Positions 1-5,670 of a DNA stretch of 5,670 bases are shown in pieces. The notes below the pieces were generated by a model. That model was not told the DNA's origin, did not search any database, and saw nothing but the letters and a program-made list of their open reading frames with translations. The stretch lies in NCBI GenBank assembly GCA_030151145.1, contig JASLEL010000066.1, forward strand, positions 1 through 5,670, in the 5' to 3' direction. Both the position numbers and the translations under genes were made by a program. Each line of letters starts with the position of its first letter. Positions within the stretch are counted from its first letter, which is position 1. The stretch comes from Aquirhabdus sp. GTDB lineage: Bacteria > Pseudomonadota > Gammaproteobacteria > Pseudomonadales > Moraxellaceae.

Positions 1-968
1 CATCACTTAGCACGCGTCCGATGGAGCGTATTGCCAAGCCGCTACGCCTGATGGGTGCCAAGATCCAAACTACAGGCGAGCGTGGTACGCCGCCGATCAG
101 TATCGCGGGTGGGCAGCAGTTGCAAGGCATTCACTATGATCTGCCGATGGCGAGTGCACAGGTCAAATCCGGCATTCTGCTCGCGGGTCTTTGGGCAAGC
201 GGTACGACGACCGTGGTCGAACCTGAGCCGACACGCGACCATACCGAGCGTATGCTGCGTGCCTTTGGCTATCCGGTACAGGTGGAGGGTAATAAAGTCA
301 CTCTGCAAGGTGGCGGCAAGCTGACGGCGACCAATATTCAGGTGCCTGCGGACATCTCATCGGCGGCATTCTTTATGGTTGCTGCGGCGATCACGCCGAA
401 TGCCAATGTGGTACTGCGTCAGGTGGGGATTAATCCGACCCGTACGGGTGTGATTGAGATCCTCAAGCAGATGGGTGCAAACATCAGCCTTGAGAATGAA
501 GCCATGGCAGGTGGTGAGCCGGTGGCGGATATTCGTATTCAGGCTTCACAATTAAAAGGCATTCATATCCCTGAAGATCAGGTGCCGCTGGCAATCGATG
601 AGTTTCCGGCGCTGTTTATTGCGGCAGCCTGCGCGGAAGGCCGTACGGTGCTGACAGGTGCAGAGGAGCTGCGGGTCAAAGAATCTGATCGCATTCAGGT
701 GATGGCGGATGGCTTGAAATTACTTGGTGTGGATTGCACACCGACACCAGATGGCATGATCATCGAGGGTAAAGGCGGGCAGGCTACCGTATTTGGCTCA
801 GCGGAGATCGAGAGTCATCATGACCATCGTATCGCCATGAGCTTTGCGATTGCGGGCTTACGTGCGGATGGTGTGATCACGATCAAAGGTACCGAGACCG
901 TGGCGACCAGCTTCCCGAACTTTACCGTGCTGGCGCAGCAGGCAGGATTGCAGATCGACGTGAAGTAA
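1..968 (+). CDS. aroA: EPSP synthase (3-phosphoshikimate 1-carboxyvinyltransferase), 5' end missing
   Basis: This enzyme joins shikimate-3-phosphate and phosphoenolpyruvate to form EPSP, the sixth step of the shikimate route to aromatic amino acids, in the cytoplasm. The frame is open to the left edge; bases 3-20 read SLSTRP before the Met at 21, matching the family's internal 'GDxSLSxRPM' stretch, so the Met at 21 is not the true start. Numbered from that Met, visible motifs are ASAQVKS (44-50), TRDHTERM (71-78), NPTRTG (138-143), IDEFPAL (192-198, whose Asp193 corresponds to the proposed catalytic base), ELRVKESDRI (216-225), DHRIAMS (268-274) and ATSFPNF (295-301). About 320 residues are visible, roughly the C-terminal three quarters of a usual 430-450 residue enzyme. 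RxHxE, SAQxK and NxTR are the motifs listed for class II EPSP synthases. In Acinetobacter and some pseudomonads this domain is fused behind prephenate dehydrogenase (TyrA); that part would lie outside the window, so fusion cannot be judged here. The C-terminus looks intact. Confidence 0.96.
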   Translation, partial: SLSTRPMERIAKPLRLMGAKIQTTGERGTPPISIAGGQQLQGIHYDLPMASAQVKSGILLAGLWASGTTTVVEPEPTRDHTERMLRAFGYPVQVEGNKVTLQGGGKLTATNIQVPADISSAAFFMVAAAITPNANVVLRQVGINPTRTGVIEILKQMGANISLENEAMAGGEPVADIRIQASQLKGIHIPEDQVPLAIDEFPALFIAAACAEGRTVLTGAEELRVKESDRIQVMADGLKLLGVDCTPTPDGMIIEGKGGQATVFGSAEIESHHDHRIAMSFAIAGLRADGVITIKGTETVATSFPNFTVLAQQAGLQIDVK

Positions 969-986
969 GCATCAGGAAGTACGGAG

Positions 987-1483
987 ATGAGATCAAGTGC
1001 TAGAGTGATATTTACAGCGATCTTATCTGCGGCTTTTGCGATGCCAAGTATTGCGCTTGAGAAGGCAGATTTGGTTGTGGTTGAGAAGGGAAAGCATCGG
1101 CTTTCCCTTTTTATGGGCAACATCTGCTGGCTAGTTATCCGGTTGCTTTGGGTGCGCACCCCAAGGGAGATAAACAACAAGAAGGGGATGGCCGGACACC
1201 GGAAGGGCGATATGTACTGGATGAAAAGAAAGAGCACAGCCGATTCTATAAGGCTTTCCATGTCTCCTATCCGACACCAGAACAGCGATTGGCAGCAAAG
1301 CAAAGAAATGTATCGCCGGGTGGTGATGTGATGATTCACGGGCAAAAGAATGGTTTCGGGTGGCTTACTGGCGTTACGCAGCGCTTTGACTGGACTCAAG
1401 GCTGTATCGCATTAAGTGATCGCGATATGGATGCGCTCTGGCAGCAAGTGGATGCCGGAACTGCGGTTGAGATCAGACCTTAG
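987..1483 (+). pseudogene. YkuD-family L,D-transpeptidase (ErfK/YafK-like), frameshifted
   Basis: The family makes or modifies peptidoglycan cross-links through a catalytic cysteine, or trims peptides as L,D-carboxypeptidases. The start at 987 has an AGGAAG ribosome site at 974-979. It encodes a signal-peptide-like N-terminus (MRSSAR, then a hydrophobic stretch, small residues near residue 24) followed by ADLVVVEKGKHRLSLF, the usual beginning of a YkuD domain. This frame then loses similarity and stops at 1329-1331. The domain continues one frame over, from about 1112 (YGQHLLASYPVALG) to the stop at 1481-1483. It includes MIHGQ and the active-site motif TQGCIALS, with the Cys codon at 1403-1405. 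Adding one T to the T5 run at 1108-1112 would give a 165-residue protein of normal family length with His118 and Cys140. All catalytic residues survive, so the lesion looks recent, or it is a sequencing error. No canonical slippery heptamer is present. The rightmost fragment alone could start only at weak codons such as TTG 1148 and would lack the signal peptide. It sits 18 bases after aroA. Confidence 0.85.
1108..1112 (+). other. Probable frameshift site (T5 run)
   Basis: Upstream codons read ctt tcc ctt ttt in the frame of the 987 start, and downstream codons read tat ggg caa cat in the -1 frame. The two frames are both open only between 1085 and 1328. Family resemblance switches frame here: RLSLF in the first, ASYPVALG in the second. 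A T6 run instead of T5 restores one continuous reading frame, so a single-base deletion, or a base-calling error in the homopolymer, is the simplest explanation. Confidence 0.7.
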
Positions 1484-1507
1484 CTTCAGGACCGGGTTTG
1501 GATGACT

Positions 1508-1512
1508 GGAGA
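1508..1512 (+). promoter_or_regulatory. Ribosome binding site favouring the ATG at 1517
   Basis: GGAGA lies five to six bases before the ATG at 1517. The alternative in-frame ATG at 1502 has only a weak AGGA placed about eleven bases upstream. This makes 1517 the likelier start of the following small gene. Confidence 0.55.
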
Positions 1513-1516
1513 AGAT

Positions 1517-1927
1517 ATGGATGTGATCTACAAAATGGTCTACCCAAACCAATTGCCCGCGGTATTGGATTATATGCCGACGACGTTTCTTGTGATCTCA
1601 ACAACGTCTGTATCGCCCGAATGGCGATTTCGTTTGAGTCAGTGGATGGTCGAAGCGGGGTGTCATCTCATGCTGGCATGGGGTGTGGACTGCAGTCTGT
1701 GGGATGATGCCGTCGATGAAGCGGATATTGATTTCTGGGATTGTGAGGTACCCAATGAGCATCTGATCCTCACCACATGGCATGACAATGAGTCGCTTGA
1801 TGAGGTGATGTTTTTCGCCAAGCATGGCCTAAGGCATGCGCATACACCCTCCGAACGTACAATCCTGCTGCATATCAGCGATGTCGCAGGTGAGGATCAC
1901 CTCTTGGCGTGCTATGCCAATGCCTGA
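1517..1927 (+). CDS. Small acidic tryptophan-rich protein of unknown function (possibly DUF7684-like)
   Basis: From the ATG at 1517, which has the better ribosome site, the protein is 136 residues; from the ATG at 1502 it is 141. There is no signal peptide or membrane segment, so a cytosolic location is inferred. Visible blocks, in order, are a hydrophobic YMPTTFLVIST segment, SPEWRFRLSQWMVEAGC, a WGVDCSLWDDAVDEADIDFW stretch, LILTTWHDNESLDEVMFFAKHG, and a C-terminal TILLHIS. The patterns W-G-x-D-C-x-x-W and T-T-W-H-(D/E)-x-E-x-L-x-E-V recall a family of short bacterial hypothetical proteins that I associate from memory with DUF7684; this is tentative and no function is known to me. I see no catalytic motif I can name. 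The conserved-looking cysteines, His and acidic residues could bind metal, but that is speculation. It follows the broken transpeptidase gene by 33 bases on the same strand and is probably co-transcribed with it and aroA. Terminator 1966-1996 lies 38 bases downstream. Confidence 0.8.
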   Translation: MDVIYKMVYPNQLPAVLDYMPTTFLVISTTSVSPEWRFRLSQWMVEAGCHLMLAWGVDCSLWDDAVDEADIDFWDCEVPNEHLILTTWHDNESLDEVMFFAKHGLRHAHTPSERTILLHISDVAGEDHLLACYANA

Positions 1928-1965
1928 TGTAGATTTAGGAATGAAAGCTTAGAAAGCGCAGACGT

Positions 1966-1996
1966 AAAAAAGCCGCATATCTCATGCGGCTTTTTT
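1966..1996. terminator. Bidirectional rho-independent terminator
   Basis: The arms GCCGCAT (1972-1978) and ATGCGGC (1984-1990) pair perfectly around a five-base loop (ATCTC). They are flanked by A6 (1966-1971) and T6 (1991-1996), so the structure works as a hairpin plus U-tract on either strand. It lies 38 bases after the + strand stop at 1927 and 12 bases beyond the cyoE stop on the - strand. That is what is expected between two convergent transcription units. Confidence 0.93.
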
Positions 1997-2008
1997 AATG
2001 GGCAGGAT

Positions 2009-2875
2009 TTAGAACCATGGCGTGATCTGCCGGTTAAAGTCAACGGCCATAAACACGCTCAGGATCGTCACAATCAGGATCGAGGCGATAAAGAGCTTCT
2101 TGGCCCACTTGACCTGATCATCGCTGGGCTTAAAGGCAAGCCATAGCCAATACAGGCTCAAGGCAATCGAGGCGACCAGATAAATATAACCGGTATAGCC
2201 CGCAATCGTCAGGGATGCCGCAGCAAAGCCAAAGGCAATGATATAGCCGATGATATGCCGCTTTGCCTTGGCGAAGCCTTCTTTGACCGGGAGTACCGGA
2301 ATAGACGCTGCACTGTAGTCATTAAAGCGGAAGATCGCAATTGCATACGAGTGCGGCATCTGCCAGATACTGAAAAGCACCAGCAAAATCAGTGCACCAA
2401 GATCAAACTGATTGTGTACGGCGCAATAGCCGATCACGGGAGGCATGGCGCCTGAGATACTGCCGATCAATGTCCCGTACACCGAATGTCGCTTCAGATA
2501 AAGACTATAAAAACCGACATAAACGATGAATCCGATCTCGACCAGTCCAGCCGAGAGGGGATTGGTGCAGAGATACAGCAAGGACAATCCCAGAATGCCC
2601 AGAATCGATGCAAATACCAGCGCATGATTCGGTGCAATCAGGCCAGTAACGAGTGCACGGTTACGCGTGCGCTCCATCTTGGCATCGATATCGCGGTCAA
2701 TAAAGTTATTGAACACGCAGCCGGATGCCACGATCAGCGAAACCCCGATTGCGGTCGCCAAAAATAGCAGGGGGTCAAAAGACCCCCTGGCTGCCAGGAA
2801 ATACCCACCGGTTAACGTGATGAGATTTCCGAAGATAATTCCTGGCTTGGTCAGTTGGAAATAATGCCTAAACAT
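2009..2875 (-). CDS. cyoE: Protohaem IX farnesyltransferase (haem o synthase)
   Basis: This inner-membrane UbiA-superfamily prenyltransferase transfers the farnesyl group of farnesyl diphosphate to the 2-vinyl of haem b, giving haem o for the binuclear centre of CyoB. The protein is 288 residues, close to the 296 of E. coli CyoE. The N-terminus MFRHYFQLTKPGIIFGN is typical. The Mg/diphosphate-binding motif NxxxDxxxD is at N56, D60 and D64, followed by KMERTRNRAL (66-75). The second conserved region is YLKRHSVYGTLIGS (126-139) with PPVIGY (145-150). QMPHSYAIAIFRFNDY (172-187), followed by IPVLP (192-196), is characteristic of haem o and haem a prenylation enzymes. Many hydrophobic segments span the length. 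The start lies 9 bases after the cyoD stop, with no clear Shine-Dalgarno in that gap, so translation probably depends on ribosomes finishing cyoD. Inside codons 29-36 there is a strong inverted repeat (see 2768-2789). Confidence 0.97.
   Translation of the reverse strand: MFRHYFQLTKPGIIFGNLITLTGGYFLAARGSFDPLLFLATAIGVSLIVASGCVFNNFIDRDIDAKMERTRNRALVTGLIAPNHALVFASILGILGLSLLYLCTNPLSAGLVEIGFIVYVGFYSLYLKRHSVYGTLIGSISGAMPPVIGYCAVHNQFDLGALILLVLFSIWQMPHSYAIAIFRFNDYSAASIPVLPVKEGFAKAKRHIIGYIIAFGFAAASLTIAGYTGYIYLVASIALSLYWLWLAFKPSDDQVKWAKKLFIASILIVTILSVFMAVDFNRQITPWF
2768..2789 (-). repeat. Perfect 9-bp GC-rich inverted repeat inside cyoE, followed by a T run
   Basis: On the coding (-) strand the arms CAGGGGGTC and GACCCCCTG flank a TTTT loop. 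They are followed within three bases by TTTTT, as in CTATTTTTGG. The structure begins about 87 bases downstream of the cyoE start codon and resembles an intrinsic terminator or attenuator. A weaker overlapping hairpin (CCTGG, CAG loop, CCAGG; 2786-2798) would compete with it. The underlying codons encode plausible CyoE residues (R30-L36), so this may be coincidence. The sequence structure is certain; a regulatory role is not shown. Confidence 0.45.
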
Positions 2876-2884
2876 GAGCCAGGC

Positions 2885-3223
2885 TTAGTTCCCCATCATG
2901 ATCATGGTGTTGTGGTTCAGGTTGTTCATAATCCAGATCGAACCGCCGATGATGAACACAATCAGCAGGGCCGAGAATACGAACGAGGTCACCATGTCAC
3001 GCTGCTCTGGGGAAGTATCCATGTGCAGGAAGTAGTGCAGGTGTACCAAGACCTGAACCGCAGCAAAACCGAAAATCACTGCGATGATGGCGGTATGAGA
3101 CAGGGTCGGATGCATGACCACGGCAAATGGAATGACCGTGAGGATGACCGACAGGATGAAACCGATAGCATAGCCTTTGTAGCTGACGCCATGGCTAGAG
3201 TCATGATCGTGATGATCGCTCAT
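2885..3223 (-). CDS. cyoD: Cytochrome bo3 ubiquinol oxidase subunit IV
   Basis: This small inner-membrane subunit of the bo3 quinol oxidase supports assembly and stability of the CuB/haem centre in subunit I. The protein is 112 residues against 109 in E. coli. It has three hydrophobic helices at about 17-37, 44-66 and 77-99. The family signature is visible in the second helix and its end (FAAVQVLVHLHYFLHMD, 53-69) and in the third (SALLIVFIIGGSIWIMNNLN). I chose the Met at 3223 rather than an upstream in-frame Met at 3304. The 27 extra residues would lie inside cyoC and do not look like CyoD, while GGAG at 3231-3234 is seven bases before 3223. The N-terminal tail is histidine- and aspartate-rich (MSDHHDHDSSH). 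The start overlaps the cyoC stop by one base (TAATG), a coupling arrangement. Confidence 0.96.
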   Translation of the reverse strand: MSDHHDHDSSHGVSYKGYAIGFILSVILTVIPFAVVMHPTLSHTAIIAVIFGFAAVQVLVHLHYFLHMDTSPEQRDMVTSFVFSALLIVFIIGGSIWIMNNLNHNTMIMMGN

Positions 3224-3864
3224 TACAGCACTCCATTCAGGTAAACAATGGTGAATACACAGATCCAGACGACGTCCAGGAAGTGCCAGAACAGGCTGAG
3301 GCACTGCAGACGGGTACGGATGGTGGCGTCAATACCACGGGTGCTCACTTGAGCAATCATGGTGGCCATCCAGATCAGACCGCAGGTCACGTGCAGACCG
3401 TGGGTCCCGACCAGCGTGAAGAACGCGGATAGGAAGGCACTCTTGTCTGGACCATGACCTTCCATGATCAGGTGATGGAACTCATTGACTTCCATCGCGA
3501 TAAAGCTAAAACCAAACAACCATGTGATGCACAGCCACAGGAGAACCTGTGACTTGTTGCCTTTGTACATGCCGATCATGGCAAAGCCATAGGTGATACT
3601 ACTGAGCAGCAGGGCTGCGGTTTCGACTGCCACATAGGGCAACTCGAAAATGTCTTTACCAGTCACGCCACCCGCATAGCTGTCGTGCAGCACAGCGAAG
3701 GTTGCGAAGATCGAAGCAAACAGGAACAAGTCACTGAGAATGTAGATCCAGAAACCATAGACCTTCATCGGACCTGCATCATGGTGGTGAGCGTGGTCAT
3801 CATGATGATCATCATGGCCATGAGCCACGTCATGGGCGTTAGGCGTCAAAACTTCATTAGTCAT
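3223..3864 (-). CDS. cyoC: Cytochrome bo3 ubiquinol oxidase subunit III
   Basis: Subunit III of the bo3 quinol oxidase is a cofactor-free membrane protein of the haem-copper oxidase subunit III family that packs against subunit I. It has 213 residues, slightly longer than the 204 of E. coli. Five hydrophobic helices are seen at about 37-57, 76-97, 105-124, 142-170 and 186-208. Characteristic stretches include GFWIYILSDLFLFASIFAT (37-55), TGKDIFELP (68-76), MEVNEFHHLI (124-133), FLSAFFTLVGTHGLHVT (144-160) and LFWHFLDVVWICVFT (191-205). The extra length is in a cytoplasmic N-terminal tail with nine histidines and six aspartates between residues 11 and 29. The start overlaps the cyoB stop by eight bases (ATGACTAA), with AGGA at 3873-3876 as ribosome site. 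That placement fits translational coupling. Confidence 0.98.
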   Translation of the reverse strand: MTNEVLTPNAHDVAHGHDDHHDDHAHHHDAGPMKVYGFWIYILSDLFLFASIFATFAVLHDSYAGGVTGKDIFELPYVAVETAALLLSSITYGFAMIGMYKGNKSQVLLWLCITWLFGFSFIAMEVNEFHHLIMEGHGPDKSAFLSAFFTLVGTHGLHVTCGLIWMATMIAQVSTRGIDATIRTRLQCLSLFWHFLDVVWICVFTIVYLNGVL

Positions 3865-5670
3865 GATTTTTTTCCTGATGTTTCGCGAGTTTTTCGTAAT
3901 AGAGGTTTTCGATACGCTCTACTTCTGCTGCAGGAACATAGTAGTCCGTATCCTGATCGTAGCTGCGCACGATGACAGCAACGACGGTTGCCAGTACACC
4001 GGCAGCGACCAGCCACCAGATGTGCCAGATCAGCGCAAAACCGAACAGGAAGCTGAAGGCTCCGATAAAGACGCCCACACCGCTATTGCGAGGCATATGG
4101 ATGTCATGGTACTTGGCAGGACGCTGATGTGCAGTGCCGTCTTTCTTCATTTCCCAGAAGGCATCCAGACTATGTACGGTTGGGGTAACCGCAAAGTTAT
4201 AGAATGGCGGAGGGGAAGACATGGACCATTCTAGCGTACGGGCATTCCATGGATCACCAGTGACGTCTTCGTTTTGCTTGCGATCACGGAAGCTCACGAA
4301 CAGTTGCAGGAACTGGAAGGCGATACCCGCAAAAATCACCACAGCACCGATAAATGCAACGATCAGGAGCGGTTGCCAATCTGGATTGTCGTAGTGGTTC
4401 AGGCGACGGGTCATACCCATGAAGCCGAGGATGTAGAGTGGAACGAAGGCCAGGAAGAAGCCGATGATCCAGCAGTAAGCGGCGGCTTTACCCAGTTTTT
4501 CGTTCAGGGTGAAACCAAATGCTTTCGGGAACCAGTAGGCGAAGCCAGCCAGATAGCCGAACACCACACCACCGATGATCACGTTATGGAAGTGAGCAAT
4601 CAGGAACAGACTGTTGTGCAGTACGAAGTCAGCACCCGGTACGGCCAGCAGAACACCAGTCATACCACCGATGGTGAATACAACGAGGAAGCCGATGGTC
4701 CAGACGATCGATGGGCTGAATACGATACGACCGCGATACATGGTGAACAGCCAGTTGAAAATCTTGAGACCGGTTGGAATCGAGATCACCATCGTGGCGA
4801 TACCGAAGAACGCATTCACATTGCCGCCTGCACCCATGGTGAAGAAGTGGTGCAGCCAGACGACGAAGGACAGGATGGTAATAACGGCAGTCGCCCAGAC
4901 CAGAGAGACATAACCGAACAGTTTTTTGTGCGAGTAAGCAGAAACCACTTCGGAAAAGATACCGAAGGCAGGCAGAACCAGAATATAAACTTCAGGATGA
5001 CCCCAGACCCAGATCAGGTTGACATACATCATCTGGTTGCCACCAAAGTCATTGGTGAAGAAGTGCATGCCGAAGTAGCGGTCCAGTGTCAGGAGCGCGA
5101 CAGTCACGGTCAGGACAGGGAAAGCTGCGATGATCAGGATGTTGGTACACAGGATCGACCAGATGAAAGCAGGCATCTTCATCAGGGTCATGCCGGGTGC
5201 ACGCAGCTTCATGATGGTCACGAAGAAGTTAATACCGGTCAGCAATGTACCGATACCGGCAATCTGAATACTCCAGATCCAGTAGTCCACCCCGACGTCC
5301 GGGCTATAGCCGATTTCGGACAGTGGCGGGTAGGCCAGCCAGCCGGTACGTGCAAACTCACCCACGAACAGGGAAAGGTTGATCAGCACCACACCAACGG
5401 CAAACAGCCAGAAACTGACGGAGTTCAGAAATGGGAAAGCCACGTCACGTGCACCGATTTGCAATGGCACAACGATATTCATGAGGCCGACCATCAGAGG
5501 CATCGCCATGAACAGAATCATGATCACGCCGTGGGCACTGAAGATCTGGTCATAGTGGTGCGGAGGCAGAAAGCCTGGATGGTCACCGTGCGCCAGCATC
5601 AACTGGGTACGCATCATGATCGCGTCGGCAAAGCCGCGCAGCAGCATGACGATACCCAGCACCATGTACA
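3857..5670 (-). CDS. cyoB: Cytochrome bo3 ubiquinol oxidase subunit I, 5' end missing
   Basis: This is the catalytic core of the proton-pumping quinol oxidase: it oxidises ubiquinol and reduces oxygen to water at a haem o3-CuB centre. The frame runs off the right edge. Numbered from the Met at 5665, 602 residues are visible; adding 61 gives E. coli numbering and exactly its total of 663 without gaps. All key residues are present: Arg10, Asp14, His37 and Gln40 (R71, D75, H98, Q101 of the ubiquinol site), His45 and His360 (low-spin haem b), His358 (haem o), His223, His272 and His273 (CuB), and Tyr227 (His-Tyr cross-link partner). Proton-path residues Asp74 (D135), Glu225 (E286) and Lys301 (K362) are also present. 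The C-terminus contains the family's GDPWNARTLEWSMSSPPP stretch and final hydrophobic segments. The Met at 5665 is internal, since it corresponds to the middle of a membrane helix. cyoA and the promoter should lie beyond the edge. Confidence 0.98.
   Translation of the reverse strand, partial: YMVLGIVMLLRGFADAIMMRTQLMLAHGDHPGFLPPHHYDQIFSAHGVIMILFMAMPLMVGLMNIVVPLQIGARDVAFPFLNSVSFWLFAVGVVLINLSLFVGEFARTGWLAYPPLSEIGYSPDVGVDYWIWSIQIAGIGTLLTGINFFVTIMKLRAPGMTLMKMPAFIWSILCTNILIIAAFPVLTVTVALLTLDRYFGMHFFTNDFGGNQMMYVNLIWVWGHPEVYILVLPAFGIFSEVVSAYSHKKLFGYVSLVWATAVITILSFVVWLHHFFTMGAGGNVNAFFGIATMVISIPTGLKIFNWLFTMYRGRIVFSPSIVWTIGFLVVFTIGGMTGVLLAVPGADFVLHNSLFLIAHFHNVIIGGVVFGYLAGFAYWFPKAFGFTLNEKLGKAAAYCWIIGFFLAFVPLYILGFMGMTRRLNHYDNPDWQPLLIVAFIGAVVIFAGIAFQFLQLFVSFRDRKQNEDVTGDPWNARTLEWSMSSPPPFYNFAVTPTVHSLDAFWEMKKDGTAHQRPAKYHDIHMPRNSGVGVFIGAFSFLFGFALIWHIWWLVAAGVLATVVAVIVRSYDQDTDYYVPAAEVERIENLYYEKLAKHQEKNHD

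Noticed and set aside
1104..1112. Programmed -1 ribosomal frameshift in the transpeptidase gene
   Set aside because: The local sequence tcc ctt ttt atg does not form an X XXY YYZ heptamer. The P-site codon would mispair after slipping, and this family is not known to use frameshifting. A deletion or sequencing error is simpler.
818..1399. Long open frame of 193 codons on the - strand across the aroA end and the transpeptidase gene
   Set aside because: It lies antisense to well-supported coding sequence, has no recognisable family pattern, and its translation looks like a random shadow.
1498..1707. 69-codon + strand frame overlapping the small hypothetical gene
   Set aside because: It lies in a different frame from the patterned 136-residue protein and shows no conserved-looking motif.
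2855..3244. Histidine-rich open frame on the + strand
   Set aside because: It is antisense to cyoD; its His and Asp content simply mirrors the codons of the real gene.
3224..3304. Longer CyoD starting at 3304
   Set aside because: The 27 additional residues are encoded within cyoC, do not resemble CyoD N-termini, and the start at 3223 has a well-placed GGAG and a TAATG junction.
5663..5665. Met at 5665 as the start of CyoB
   Set aside because: It aligns inside the helix preceding MLLRGFADA of E. coli CyoB, about residue 62; the frame continues to the window edge, so the gene is cut rather than short.

Overview
The window is an ordinary chromosomal segment of a gammaproteobacterium with intermediate GC content (by eye near one half). 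It holds two convergent gene groups separated by one symmetrical terminator. The protein sequences of the EPSP synthase and the cytochrome bo3 subunits recall Moraxellaceae (Acinetobacter-like), but the base composition looks less AT-rich than typical Acinetobacter. The family assignment is therefore an inference from remembered sequence style.

Left part, + strand (1-1927): the 3' portion of aroA (EPSP synthase, shikimate pathway) enters from outside the window. After 18 bases comes a small YkuD-type L,D-transpeptidase gene with a signal peptide. Its reading frame is broken by an apparent one-base loss in a short T run near 1108-1112, so the exported N-terminus and the catalytic domain lie in different frames. 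It is followed closely by a gene for a small, acidic, tryptophan-rich cytosolic protein of unknown function. The short gaps suggest all three are co-transcribed.

Middle (1928-2008): a stem-loop flanked by A6 and T6 tracts ends both convergent transcription units.

Right part, - strand (2009-5670): the distal part of the cytochrome bo3 ubiquinol oxidase operon in the order cyoB (5' end cut off), cyoC, cyoD, cyoE. CyoB carries the haem, CuB and ubiquinol-site residues. CyoC and CyoD are the accessory membrane subunits III and IV. CyoE farnesylates haem b to haem o for the CyoB active site. The genes are packed with overlapping or nearly touching stop and start codons (cyoB/cyoC overlap 8 bases, cyoC/cyoD overlap 1 base, cyoD/cyoE gap 9 bases), which implies translational coupling. 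cyoA and the operon promoter must lie beyond the right edge.

I found no mobile element, CRISPR array, RNA gene or evident undescribed multigene system. The points most worth a second look are the frameshifted transpeptidase, a terminator-like inverted repeat inside the 5' part of cyoE, and the unrecognised small gene at 1517-1927.
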